64,000 bases of DNA from assembly GCA_963782345.1 (NCBI GenBank), contig CAWAJF010000010.1:62001-126000 (forward strand), written 5' to 3'. The DNA comes from DASUPK01 sp963782345 (GTDB lineage: Bacteria > Actinomycetota > Thermoleophilia > Solirubrobacterales > 70-9). Under the pieces are notes generated by a model. The model worked only from the letters and a program-made list of their open reading frames with translations, made no database searches and was not told the DNA's origin. This document shows positions 7,837-15,441 of this stretch, piece by piece (position 1 is the first letter of the stretch; each line of letters opens with the position of its first letter). The position numbers and the translations under genes were made by a program.

Positions 7837-8711
7837 GCCGAATCCAGGAAGCGCAGGATCTCCCCGGCGATCTGCTCGCCGCGGTCCTCCTGCAGGAAGT
7901 GCGCGGCTCCCTCGATCTTCACTTGCTCGGTGACGCTCGGAATCCATTCGATGAAACGATCGCCGGAGCGCGGGTACGGGAAGACGGGGTCGCTGTCGGA
8001 GAAGGCGACCAGCGCGGGCTTCTCCCACCGCGTCAGCGCGTCCGCGACCTCGCGCATCTCCTTGGCGCCGGGCGCGTCCTCCTCGATCGGGACGAGCAGC
8101 GGGAACTGCGCCGCGCCGGCTTTCGACTCCACGTTCGGGAACGGAGCGTCGTACGCCGCCACGACGTCGTCGGGCAGCTCGGTGGTCGTCGCCCCCTGGA
8201 TCACGAAGCCGACCGGCATGTCCGGGTTCTTCTCCGCGAAGTCCCGCCACGCCATGAAGCCCTTGGAGACGCGGCCCGTGAAGATTCCGGTGTTGAGGAT
8301 GGCCAGGCCTCCGACGCGGTCGGCGTTCTCCACCGCCCAGCGCAGGCCGATCGCGCCGCCCCAGTCCTGGACGACGGCGATCGCATTCGACAGGTCGAGC
8401 CCGTCGAGCAGCTTCGTGATCAGCTCGACGTGGCCGTCGTAGGTGTACCAACCGCGATCCGTGGGCTTGTCGGAGCGGCCGAAACCCGCGTAGTCGGGGC
8501 AGATCACGCGGTTTCCGCCCTCGACGAGGGGGCCGAGCATCTTGCGGTAGAGGTAGGCCCAGGTGGGCTCGCCGTGGAAGCAGACGATCGGACGGCCTTC
8601 GCCTTCGTCCACGTAATGGAGCCGCAGGCCATCGACCTCGGCGTAGTTCGGCTCGAAATCGAAGCCGGGGAGGCCCTCGAAGCGCTCGTCAGGGGTGCGG
8701 AATGCGTCCAC
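7833..8711 (-). CDS. Haloalkane dehalogenase-like alpha/beta hydrolase (DhlA type)
   Basis: 292 residues. HGEPTW (46-51) supplies the oxyanion hole and a Trp that in DhlA helps bind halide. VQDWGG places the nucleophile Asp at 116 followed by Trp117, and the catalytic His is probably His271 in AAHFLQED. Asp in place of Ser and the paired Trp residues are the signature of haloalkane dehalogenase subfamily I, but epoxide hydrolases and other Asp-nucleophile relatives share parts of it, so the substrate is not proven. It is the first gene of the overlapping minus-strand operon. Confidence 0.88.
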   Translation of the reverse strand: MDAFRTPDERFEGLPGFDFEPNYAEVDGLRLHYVDEGEGRPIVCFHGEPTWAYLYRKMLGPLVEGGNRVICPDYAGFGRSDKPTDRGWYTYDGHVELITKLLDGLDLSNAIAVVQDWGGAIGLRWAVENADRVGGLAILNTGIFTGRVSKGFMAWRDFAEKNPDMPVGFVIQGATTTELPDDVVAAYDAPFPNVESKAGAAQFPLLVPIEEDAPGAKEMREVADALTRWEKPALVAFSDSDPVFPYPRSGDRFIEWIPSVTEQVKIEGAAHFLQEDRGEQIAGEILRFLDSA

Positions 8712-8712
8712 T

Positions 8713-8750
8713 GGCGGCCAGCATATGCGGCTTCGCCACCAAGGGCCGCC
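8713..8750. repeat. Inverted repeat between divergent genes
   Basis: GGCGGCC at 8713-8719 and GGCCGCC at 8744-8750 flank a segment containing CATATGCGGCTTCGCC. It lies in the short divergent region between the dehalogenase start and the sulfotransferase. CATATG flanked by GC arms recurs at 15452-15501, so this may be part of the same palindrome family or an operator. Confidence 0.4.
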
Positions 8751-8779
8751 ACAAACACCGCGGCCGGACCGACGCTAAC

Positions 8780-9781
8780 ATGCCCGCCCTCATGGCTTCG
8801 GTTATCTCCCCGGCCATGCCTCCCCCCACGCACGATCCAGCCGATGAGGCGATGTGCCTGCGGGCGCGAGAGCGCTATGCCGCCGATCGCAAGCGGGGCG
8901 GTCGCGTGCCCAGACGCCGCAGCCGGCACGCAGCCCTTCCGAACCTGATCATCGTCGGCGGGCTGAAGTGCGGCACTACGAGCATCCATCACTACCTTGG
9001 GCTCCACCCGGAGATCCACATGTCGAAGCCCAAGGAGCTCAACTTCTTCGTCGAGGAGCTCAACTGGGACCTCGGCCTCGACTGGTACCGCAGTCGCTTC
9101 GACTCGCGGTTCACGGTGCGCGGCGAGTCCTCCCCCCACTACACGAACCTTCCCTACTTCGAGGGCGTCCCGCAGCGGATCGGAGAGCAGATCCCGGACG
9201 CGAAGCTGCTCTACATGGTGCGCGACCCGCTCTCCCGGATCCTCTCCCACTGGTGCCACGCGGTCGGCGCGGGCTACGAGACGCGGACGATGGAGGAGGC
9301 GCTCGCCCGGAGCGACCAGACCTACGTGACGCGCTCGCGCTACTGGATGCAGCTGCAGCCCTACATCGAGCGCTTCGACCGCTCCCAGATCGAGATCATC
9401 ACCCAGGAGGAGCTGCAGTCGGACCGCGAGGGGACGATGCGGAAGGCCTTCCGGTTCGCCGGCGTCGACGAGAGCTTCTACTCCGAGCAGTTCAGCCGGG
9501 AATGGGAGAAATCCTCGGCGAAGGAGACCGACAAGTACCAGTTCATGGAGAAGCTGATCAAGCTTCCGGGCTTCCGCTCCTTCGACCGCAACTTCGACCG
9601 CCTCCCCGAGCGCATGCGCTGGATGGTCGAGAAGATCGTCCACGACCCGGAGGCACCCCCGGCGCCGAAGCCTGAGATCCCGGAGTCGATCCTGGAGGTC
9701 CTCCGGCCCCAGTTCACCGGCGACGTCGCCGCCCTGCAGGAGTTCGCCGGCCGGGAATTCGAGGGCTGGAAGCAGTACTGA
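8780..9781 (+). CDS. Sulfotransferase domain protein
   Basis: 333 residues from ATG 8780 (ATG 8792 is an equal alternative). Farther upstream in-frame codons would run into the promoter of the divergent dehalogenase. NLIIVGGLKCGTTSIHHYL contains the 5'-phosphosulfate-binding loop for PAPS, and YMVRDPLSRILSHW is the 3'-phosphate-binding motif. The middle resembles heparan-type cytosolic sulfotransferases (PKELNFF). It would transfer sulfate from PAPS to a hydroxyl of a lipid or glycan. A second, different sulfotransferase lies at 57770. Confidence 0.9.
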   Translation: MPALMASVISPAMPPPTHDPADEAMCLRARERYAADRKRGGRVPRRRSRHAALPNLIIVGGLKCGTTSIHHYLGLHPEIHMSKPKELNFFVEELNWDLGLDWYRSRFDSRFTVRGESSPHYTNLPYFEGVPQRIGEQIPDAKLLYMVRDPLSRILSHWCHAVGAGYETRTMEEALARSDQTYVTRSRYWMQLQPYIERFDRSQIEIITQEELQSDREGTMRKAFRFAGVDESFYSEQFSREWEKSSAKETDKYQFMEKLIKLPGFRSFDRNFDRLPERMRWMVEKIVHDPEAPPAPKPEIPESILEVLRPQFTGDVAALQEFAGREFEGWKQY

Positions 9782-9829
9782 TCCACGCGAGGACCAGTGT
9801 GACGAGGCTCTCTCTTTTTTTCTCTCTTC

Positions 9830-9849
9830 CCTTTACATATCTGTAAAGG
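9830..9849. promoter_or_regulatory. Palindromic operator overlapping the DHA2 exporter promoter
   Basis: CCTTTACATATCTGTAAAGG is a perfect 8-base inverted repeat around a 4-base centre. The half site TGTAAAGG recurs at 9882-9889. The left arm contains TTTACA, a possible -35 element, and TGCTAGGTT at 9854-9862 could be an extended -10 (19-base spacing). This places the operator over the promoter. A TetR-type gene lies just downstream of the exporter, so it is the natural candidate repressor. Confidence 0.65.
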
Positions 9850-9909
9850 TTTGTGCTAGGTTCCGCCTCAGTTAACGGCTATGTAAAGGCAGCTACCGAG
9901 GAGGACCTC

Positions 9910-11334
9910 ATGCACGGCACGATGGAACACGGCGAGCGGCGGCGACCCTGGAGCATCCTGCTCCTGTTGGCGGTTGCGCAGTTCATGGTCATCCTCGACG
10001 TCACGGTGGTGAACGTGGCGCTGCCCTCGATCGGGTCCGATCTGGGCTTTGCTCCGGGCGACCTGCAGTGGGTGGTGACCACCTACGTCCTCTTCACCGG
10101 AGGGCTGCTGCTCCTCGGCGGCCGCGCCGCGGACATGCTCGGCAGGCGCCGGATCTTCCTGGCCGGACTCGCTCTGTTCACGGCGGCGTCATTTGCCAGT
10201 GGCATGGCCGCCTCGCCCGCGATGCTGATCGCCTCGCGCGCGGCTCAGGGCCTGGGGGCGGCGATGCTCTCCCCCGCGGCGCTCTCGATCGTCTCCGCCA
10301 CCTACACCGGAGCTCAGCGCACGAAGGCTCTCAGCCTCTGGGGCGCGATCGCGGCCGGCGGTTCCGTGGTGGGAATGGTCATCGGCGGCATGCTCACCAC
10401 CTGGCTGAGCTGGCAGTGGGTCTTCTTCATCAACCTCCCGATCGGGATAGCGGCTTTCCCACTTGCTCTCCGGCTCGTCCCCGCGCGGGACGGAACGGGT
10501 GGAATGCGGCAGCTCGACTTGGCCGGGGCGGTCAGCCTGGTCGCCGGGCTCGTCGCGCTGGTGTACGCGATCGAGGGCACCTCGACCCACGGCTGGGGCT
10601 CGGTCCGGACCCTGGCGGTCCTCGCCGGGAGCGGCGTCCTGCTGGCGACCTTCTTCACCGTGGAGGGGAAGGCCCGCCGGCCTCTCGTGCCTCCGGCGAC
10701 CTGGAGGATGCGCACCCTGATCTCCGGCGTGGCGATGATGTTCGGAGCCACCGGCTTCATGATCGGAACGATCTACCTCAGCTCCCTCTACATGCAGGGC
10801 GAGCTGGGCTTCACGGCACTCGAGGCGGGGCTCGCGTTCCTGCCGCTCATGATCACGGTAGGCGTGGTCGCTCAGATCGCCGGCCACCTGCTCAGCAAGC
10901 TCGGCACGCGGATGGTGATGGTCGCCGGCCTGCTCCTGATGTCGGCAGGCGGCGGATTGCTGGCGACCGCTCCCGACCACGCCAGTTACGCCGCGGATCT
11001 CCTTCCTGGGTTCATTCTGGTCGGAGCCTCGCTCGGCCTGGTCTTCGTCAGCGTCCAGATCACGGCGATGAGCGACGTGGGGGAACGGATGGCGGGCCTC
11101 GCTTCGGGCCTGTTCACCACCGGCCATGAGATCGGTGCCGCGTTCGGCGTCGCGGTGTTCTCGGCCGTGGCGGCCGGGACGGGGGGCGACGCCGTCGCAA
11201 CCCTCAGCTCCGGCTCGGCGTACGGGAAGGGGATCGGCGTGGCGGCGCTCCTGGCGGCGGGGCTGGCCGTCATCGCGGCGCTCGCGGTCCCCTCGATCCG
11301 GCCTCCGAGGGCCGCCCATGCGCATGCACACTGA
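9910..11334 (+). CDS. MFS drug exporter, DHA2 (14-helix) family
   Basis: 474 residues. ATG 9910 is chosen because GAGGAGGA lies 4 bases upstream and the earlier in-frame codon at 9853 falls in the promoter. MVILDVTVVNVALPSIGSDL in helix 1 is the DHA2 motif D1. GGRAADMLGRRR is MFS motif A, and ASRAAQGLGAAMLSPAALS and GGSVVGMVIGGMLT carry the antiporter motif C region. About 14 helices follow, ending in a His-rich tail (AAHAHAH). It probably exports hydrophobic drugs by proton antiport and is likely controlled by the TetR gene 20 bases downstream. Confidence 0.93.
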   Translation: MHGTMEHGERRRPWSILLLLAVAQFMVILDVTVVNVALPSIGSDLGFAPGDLQWVVTTYVLFTGGLLLLGGRAADMLGRRRIFLAGLALFTAASFASGMAASPAMLIASRAAQGLGAAMLSPAALSIVSATYTGAQRTKALSLWGAIAAGGSVVGMVIGGMLTTWLSWQWVFFINLPIGIAAFPLALRLVPARDGTGGMRQLDLAGAVSLVAGLVALVYAIEGTSTHGWGSVRTLAVLAGSGVLLATFFTVEGKARRPLVPPATWRMRTLISGVAMMFGATGFMIGTIYLSSLYMQGELGFTALEAGLAFLPLMITVGVVAQIAGHLLSKLGTRMVMVAGLLLMSAGGGLLATAPDHASYAADLLPGFILVGASLGLVFVSVQITAMSDVGERMAGLASGLFTTGHEIGAAFGVAVFSAVAAGTGGDAVATLSSGSAYGKGIGVAALLAAGLAVIAALAVPSIRPPRAAHAHAH

Positions 11335-11353
11335 GCCGGTACGGTGGCCCGCG

Positions 11354-11939
11354 ATGGCCACCGAGACGACGGATCACCGCAGGGCCACCGCGGAGCGAAA
11401 CGTCGAGTCGATCCTCGACGCCGCGGAGGCCCTGCTCCGCCGTCGCGCGCAGCCCAGCATCGCCGCTGTCGCCAAGGAGGCAGGCGTCTCCCGGGTGACC
11501 GTCTACGCCCACTTCGCGACGCGCGAGGACCTGCTCGAAGCGGTCGTCGCGCGCGCGACTCGGGCGGCGAGCGCGTCGATCGAGGACGCCAAGCCTGGCG
11601 AGGGCGATCCGAGCGACGCCCTCGATCGGGTCGATAACCGTCTCGTGGAACCAGCTCGAGCGCCACGAGTCGGTCCGCCGAGCCGCGGCGGAGGAGCTCA
11701 GCTCCGATGCGATTTCCCGCACGCATGCAACCGCCGCTCGGACCCTACGGCGCCTGATCGAGAGGGGCAGGCGGGACGGTGCCTTCCGGGACGATCTCCC
11801 CGTGCAGTGGCTCCTGGCCAGCTTCTTCGCACTCCTCCACGCGGCCGCCGATGAGGTCCGCAACGATCGGCTGAAGCCTGATGCGGCGATGACAGCGGTG
11901 AAGACCTCAATCCTGGAGCTGTTTACGGTGCGCGCATGA
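11354..11939 (+). pseudogene. TetR-family regulator interrupted by a one-base frameshift
   Basis: The N-terminal half is a clear TetR DNA-binding domain: ILDAAEALL then PSIAAVAKEAGVSRVTVYAHFATREDLLEAV (helix-turn-helix). After DALDRV, at about 11633, the frame goes wrong. Dropping one base there restores ITVSWNQLERHESVRRAAAEEL and a full ligand-binding C-terminus ending LELFTVRA, whose TGA (11937-11939) overlaps the next ATG (ATGA). Unshifted, translation would give an unrelated Arg/Pro-rich tail to 11854. The break is either a real mutation or a single-base sequence error. The likely role is repression of the DHA2 exporter. Confidence 0.82.
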
Positions 11940-12379
11940 AGATCGCCGTCGCCGCCGACGAACGGGTGGGGGTCGCCGAGGCGCTCGTGGAGGAGCTCCG
12001 CAGGCGGGGCCATGACCCGATCGCGCACGGCGCCCTCGCCGAGGGAGAGCGCGAGGACTGGGCCTGGGCCAGCGAGGCGGCCGCCCGCGATGTGGCCGAG
12101 GGCCGCGCCGAGCAGGCGATCGTCTGCTGCTGGACAGGGACGGGCGCCTCGATCGCCGCGAACAAGGTCGACGGCGTGCGGGCCGCCCTCTGCCTCGACG
12201 CCCAGACCGCCGACGGCGCCCGGCGCTGGAACGACGCCAACGCCCTGGCGCTCAGCCTGCGCACCACCTCCCAGGCCGAGCTCGCCGAGATCCTCGATGC
12301 GTGGTTCGGAGGCGAGGCCAGCTCCGAGACCGAGGACGCCGCCAACGTCGAGCACCTCTCCGAGATCGAGGGTCGATGA
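11936..12379 (+). CDS. RpiB/LacA/LacB-family sugar-phosphate isomerase
   Basis: 147 residues with MKIAVAADERVG at the N-terminus, the phosphate-binding loop VCCWTGTGASIAANKVDGVRAALC (compare VCGTGIGMSIAANK in RpiB), and WNDANALALSLRT, which matches the family HND.N...LG segment. It could isomerise ribose-5-phosphate or a related aldose/ketose phosphate; some changes around the active-site His make the exact substrate uncertain. Start overlaps the TetR stop and its stop overlaps the next start, so it is translationally coupled on both sides. Confidence 0.88.
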   Translation: MKIAVAADERVGVAEALVEELRRRGHDPIAHGALAEGEREDWAWASEAAARDVAEGRAEQAIVCCWTGTGASIAANKVDGVRAALCLDAQTADGARRWNDANALALSLRTTSQAELAEILDAWFGGEASSETEDAANVEHLSEIEGR

Positions 12380-13140
12380 GCAGGATCCCCGGGCAGACCC
12401 ATCCGGTCCGGCGCCTTTTGCCCGAGGAGGCCGAGACCACCGTCGCCGAGCAGCTCGCGGAGCTCGACCTGAAGGAGCTTGCGCTGCCGGACCGCCCGTA
12501 TCTGATCCTCAACTTCGCGACCACCCTCGATGGCCGCGCGGCGATCTCCGGCCGCTCCGGGGCGATCGGCAGCGACACGGACACCGAGATGCTCCAGCGC
12601 CTGCGCACCCGCGTGGACGCGGTGATGATCGGCGCCGGCACGATGCGGGCCGAGCGCTACGGCCGGATCGTCTCCGACCCACAGCTCAGGGCCTACCGCG
12701 AGCGCACCCTGCTGACGCACGACCCGCTCGCGGTGATCGTCTCGAACCGCATGGAGCTTCCCTGGGACGCCGGCCTGTTCACGGATGGGGGCGGCCGCGT
12801 GGTCGTCTTCACCGCCTCCGATCAGGAGCCGCCGGAGACCGCCACCCCCGTGACGATCGTCCGGCACCCCGACGGCGTCGAGCTCGATCGCGCCCTCGAG
12901 TGGCTGCTCAAGGAGCGCGGCATCAAGTCGGTCCTCTGCGAGGGCGGCCCGACCCTCCACGGCCGCCTGCGCGAGGGCGGGCTGGCGGACGAGCTCTTCC
13001 TGACGATCGCGCCGAAGATCGCCGGTGGCGAGGGACCGCGGGTGCTGGAGGGAGCACTGCCCGACGTGGACAGGGTCGAGCTCGCCTGGCTGCTCGAATC
13101 GGAGGGCGAGCTCTTCGCCCGCTACCGCGGGATGTCGTAG
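12376..13140 (+). CDS. RibD C-terminal-type (pyrimidine reductase family) protein
   Basis: 254 residues from ATG 12376, overlapping the preceding stop (ATGA). YLILNFATTLDGRAAISGRSGAIGS, the LRTRVDAVMIGAGTMRAERYG nucleotide-binding loop and SVLCEGGPTLHGRLREGGLADELFLTIAPKIAGG match the RibD_C/DHFR-like reductase fold. There is no deaminase domain. Such stand-alone proteins reduce 5-amino-6-ribosylamino-uracil phosphates or are unassigned NADPH reductases. No other riboflavin genes are nearby, so the pathway is unsettled. Confidence 0.87.
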   Translation: MSRIPGQTHPVRRLLPEEAETTVAEQLAELDLKELALPDRPYLILNFATTLDGRAAISGRSGAIGSDTDTEMLQRLRTRVDAVMIGAGTMRAERYGRIVSDPQLRAYRERTLLTHDPLAVIVSNRMELPWDAGLFTDGGGRVVVFTASDQEPPETATPVTIVRHPDGVELDRALEWLLKERGIKSVLCEGGPTLHGRLREGGLADELFLTIAPKIAGGEGPRVLEGALPDVDRVELAWLLESEGELFARYRGMS

Positions 13141-13150
13141 GGTCCAGATA

Positions 13151-14398
13151 ATGGACTTCAACCCCTCGCCCGAGGTCGAGTCCCTCCAGGAGCGGATCGC
13201 CGCGTTCATGGCGGAGCACGTCTATCCGGTCGAGGCCGAGGCGATCAGGGCGATCGATGACGAGGTCAAACCCGGCGTCCCCTATCCGCAGATCGTCCTC
13301 GAGATCCGCGCCCGCGCCAAAGAGCAGGGGCTCTGGAACCTCTTTCTCCCCGGCGACGAGTTCGGCGCCGGCCTGAGCAACTGGGAGTACGGGATCCTCT
13401 GCGAGCAGATGGGCCGCAGCCCGGTGATCGCGCCGATGGCCTTCAACTGCTCCGCCCCGGACACGGGGAACATGGAGATCCTCGCGGACCACGGCACGCC
13501 CGAGCAGAAGGAGCAATACCTCCAGCGGCTGCTCGACGGCGAGATCCGCAGCTGCTTCTCGATGACCGAGCCCGAGGTCTCCGGATCGGACCCGACCACC
13601 CTCCAGACCCGCGCCGAGCTCCAGGACGGGGAGTGGGTGATCAACGGCCACAAGTGGTTCACCTCCGGCGCAAACGGCGCCGAGGTCGCGATCGCGATGG
13701 TCGTCAGCGACCCCGACGCCGCTCCCTACACGCGGGCGAGCATGATCATCGTCCCGATCGACAACCCCGGCTTCGAGCTGATCCGCAACGTCTCGGTGAT
13801 GGGGCACGACGGAGGACCGGGCCACTGCGAGGTCCGCTACACGGACTGCCGCGTGCCCGAGTCCAACCTGCTGGGTGAGCGCGGCGCCGGCTTCGTCATC
13901 GCCCAGGACCGGCTCGGCCCCGGCCGCATCCACCACTGCATGCGCGCGATCGGCACGGCCGAGCGGGCCATCGAGATGATGTGCGAGCGCGCGAACTCCC
14001 GCGACTCCTTCGGCGGCCCCCTCGCCGACAAGCAGTTCGTCCAGGACTTCATCGCGAAGTCGCGGATGGAAGTCGACCAGGCCCGCCTCCTGACGCTCTA
14101 CGCCGCCTGGCAGATGGACACCGAGGGCAAGCGACGCGCCCGCCAGGCGATCTCGATGATCAAGGTGGTGGCCGCGAACGTCGTCATGGACGTGCTCGAC
14201 CGGGCGATCCAGGTCCACGGCTCCCTCGGCATGTCCGACGACACCCCGCTCGCCGGCATGTGGCGCTTCAGCCGCATGCTCCGCGTCGCGGACGGGCCCG
14301 ACGAGGTCCACAAGATGGTGATCGCCCGCCGCGAGCTGAATCGGGCGGCGAAGCGTGTCGAGGCCGCGGCGGAGGAACCCGCCAAGGCCCACGCTTAA
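13151..14398 (+). CDS. Acyl-CoA dehydrogenase (ACAD10/11-like)
   Basis: 415 residues from ATG 13151. The frame is open upstream, but this start gives the normal MDFNPSPEV..LQERI N-terminus. SCFSMTEPEVSGSDPTTLQTRAEL is the FAD/substrate segment, and RIHHCMRAIGTAERAIEMM and QVHGSLGMSDDTPLAGMWRFSRMLRVADGPDEVHKMVIARRE are the C-terminal helical domain signatures of long-chain and ACAD10/11-type enzymes. It oxidises an acyl-CoA to the enoyl-CoA with FAD. The 3' end overlaps a convergent APH-type kinase gene by 4 bases, which matters because ACAD10/11 fuse these domains. Confidence 0.93.
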   Translation: MDFNPSPEVESLQERIAAFMAEHVYPVEAEAIRAIDDEVKPGVPYPQIVLEIRARAKEQGLWNLFLPGDEFGAGLSNWEYGILCEQMGRSPVIAPMAFNCSAPDTGNMEILADHGTPEQKEQYLQRLLDGEIRSCFSMTEPEVSGSDPTTLQTRAELQDGEWVINGHKWFTSGANGAEVAIAMVVSDPDAAPYTRASMIIVPIDNPGFELIRNVSVMGHDGGPGHCEVRYTDCRVPESNLLGERGAGFVIAQDRLGPGRIHHCMRAIGTAERAIEMMCERANSRDSFGGPLADKQFVQDFIAKSRMEVDQARLLTLYAAWQMDTEGKRRARQAISMIKVVAANVVMDVLDRAIQVHGSLGMSDDTPLAGMWRFSRMLRVADGPDEVHKMVIARRELNRAAKRVEAAAEEPAKAHA

Positions 14399-15441
14399 TC
14401 CAGCCGGTTCGCGGCCTCCTCCGCCGCGTCCGCCAGCCGCTCCACGATCTTCGCGAACTCCTGGAAGCCCTCGTCGGTCTTGCCGTACTGGCCTGAGGCA
14501 TAGCGGGCGTAGACGCCCTCGAGGATGATCGCCAGCTTCCAGTAGCCGAGGGCGATGAAGAAATCGATCTGGCCGAGGTCGCGGCCGGAGCGCTCGGCGT
14601 AGCGGTCGCGGACGTCGTCGCGCTTCGGGAAGCCGGGAGCGATGGTCGCCGGGGCGAAGAGCGGCATGAAGTCGTCGCCCGCCTCGGACCAGTAGACCAG
14701 CAGCATGCCGATGTCAGCGAGTGGGTCTCCCAGGGTGCAGAGCTCCCAGTCGACCACGGCGGCGACCTCGCCTGACCGCGAGAGGATCATGTTGTCGAGC
14801 CGGTAGTCGCCGTGGACGATGGTGGCGGGGCCCTGCTCAGGGACGCGGGCCGAAAGCCTCGCGTGGACGGAATCCACCGCCGGCAGCTCGCGGGTCTTCG
14901 ATTTCTCCCACTGGCCCTGCCACCTCTTCAGCTGGCGCTCGACGTAGGCCTCCTTGCGGCCGAGCTCTCCGAGGCCGACGGAATCGGGGTCGACCTCGTG
15001 GATCGCCACCAGCGTGTCCACCACGCGCTCGCCGATCGCGCGGCGCTCGTCCTCGTCGAACCGCTTCGCCTCCTCGGCGGAGCGCAGAATCGGGCCCTCG
15101 ACGAACCCCATCACGTAGAAGGGGGCCTCGTTCACCGACTCGTCCTCGCAGAGGCCGATCACCGGCGGAACCGGGACAGGAGTGTCCTGGAGCGCGGCGA
15201 TCACGCGATGCTCGCGCCCCATGTCGTGCGCGGAGCCGAGCCGCTTGCCGAGCGGCGGACGACGGAGCGCCCATGCGTGGCCCGCGGAGTCCCGGACGCC
15301 GAAGGTCATGTTCGAGCGGCCGCCGGAGATCCGGTCGAAGCTCAGCGGCAGCTCCACGTCGGGAACGTTGGCCTGGAACCAGCCCTCGACGCCGGTGCGA
15401 TCGATCCCCTCGGGTGTCTCCTGGGTAGCCTGCTGCCCCAT
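14395..15441 (-). CDS. Aminoglycoside phosphotransferase-fold kinase (ACAD10/11 kinase-like)
   Basis: 348 residues from ATG 15441. A longer in-frame extension is possible but would run through the neighbour. FDRISGGRSNMTFGVRD is the nucleotide loop, ALRRPPLGKRLGSAHDMGREHRVIAAL the Lys/Glu region, IVHGDYRLDNMILSR the catalytic loop and VVDWELCTLGDPLADIGMLL the metal-binding DxD-like segment. These match the APH domain fused to acyl-CoA dehydrogenase in ACAD10/11 and the stand-alone LvaA-type kinases that phosphorylate 4-hydroxyacyl-CoA. Its ATG and the divergent HAD ATG share bases in one CATG. Confidence 0.92.
   Translation of the reverse strand: MGQQATQETPEGIDRTGVEGWFQANVPDVELPLSFDRISGGRSNMTFGVRDSAGHAWALRRPPLGKRLGSAHDMGREHRVIAALQDTPVPVPPVIGLCEDESVNEAPFYVMGFVEGPILRSAEEAKRFDEDERRAIGERVVDTLVAIHEVDPDSVGLGELGRKEAYVERQLKRWQGQWEKSKTRELPAVDSVHARLSARVPEQGPATIVHGDYRLDNMILSRSGEVAAVVDWELCTLGDPLADIGMLLVYWSEAGDDFMPLFAPATIAPGFPKRDDVRDRYAERSGRDLGQIDFFIALGYWKLAIILEGVYARYASGQYGKTDEGFQEFAKIVERLADAAEEAANRLD

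Noticed and set aside
9853..9909. Earlier start for the DHA2 exporter
   Set aside because: It falls within the promoter and just after the palindromic operator; the ATG at 9910 has a strong ribosome site.
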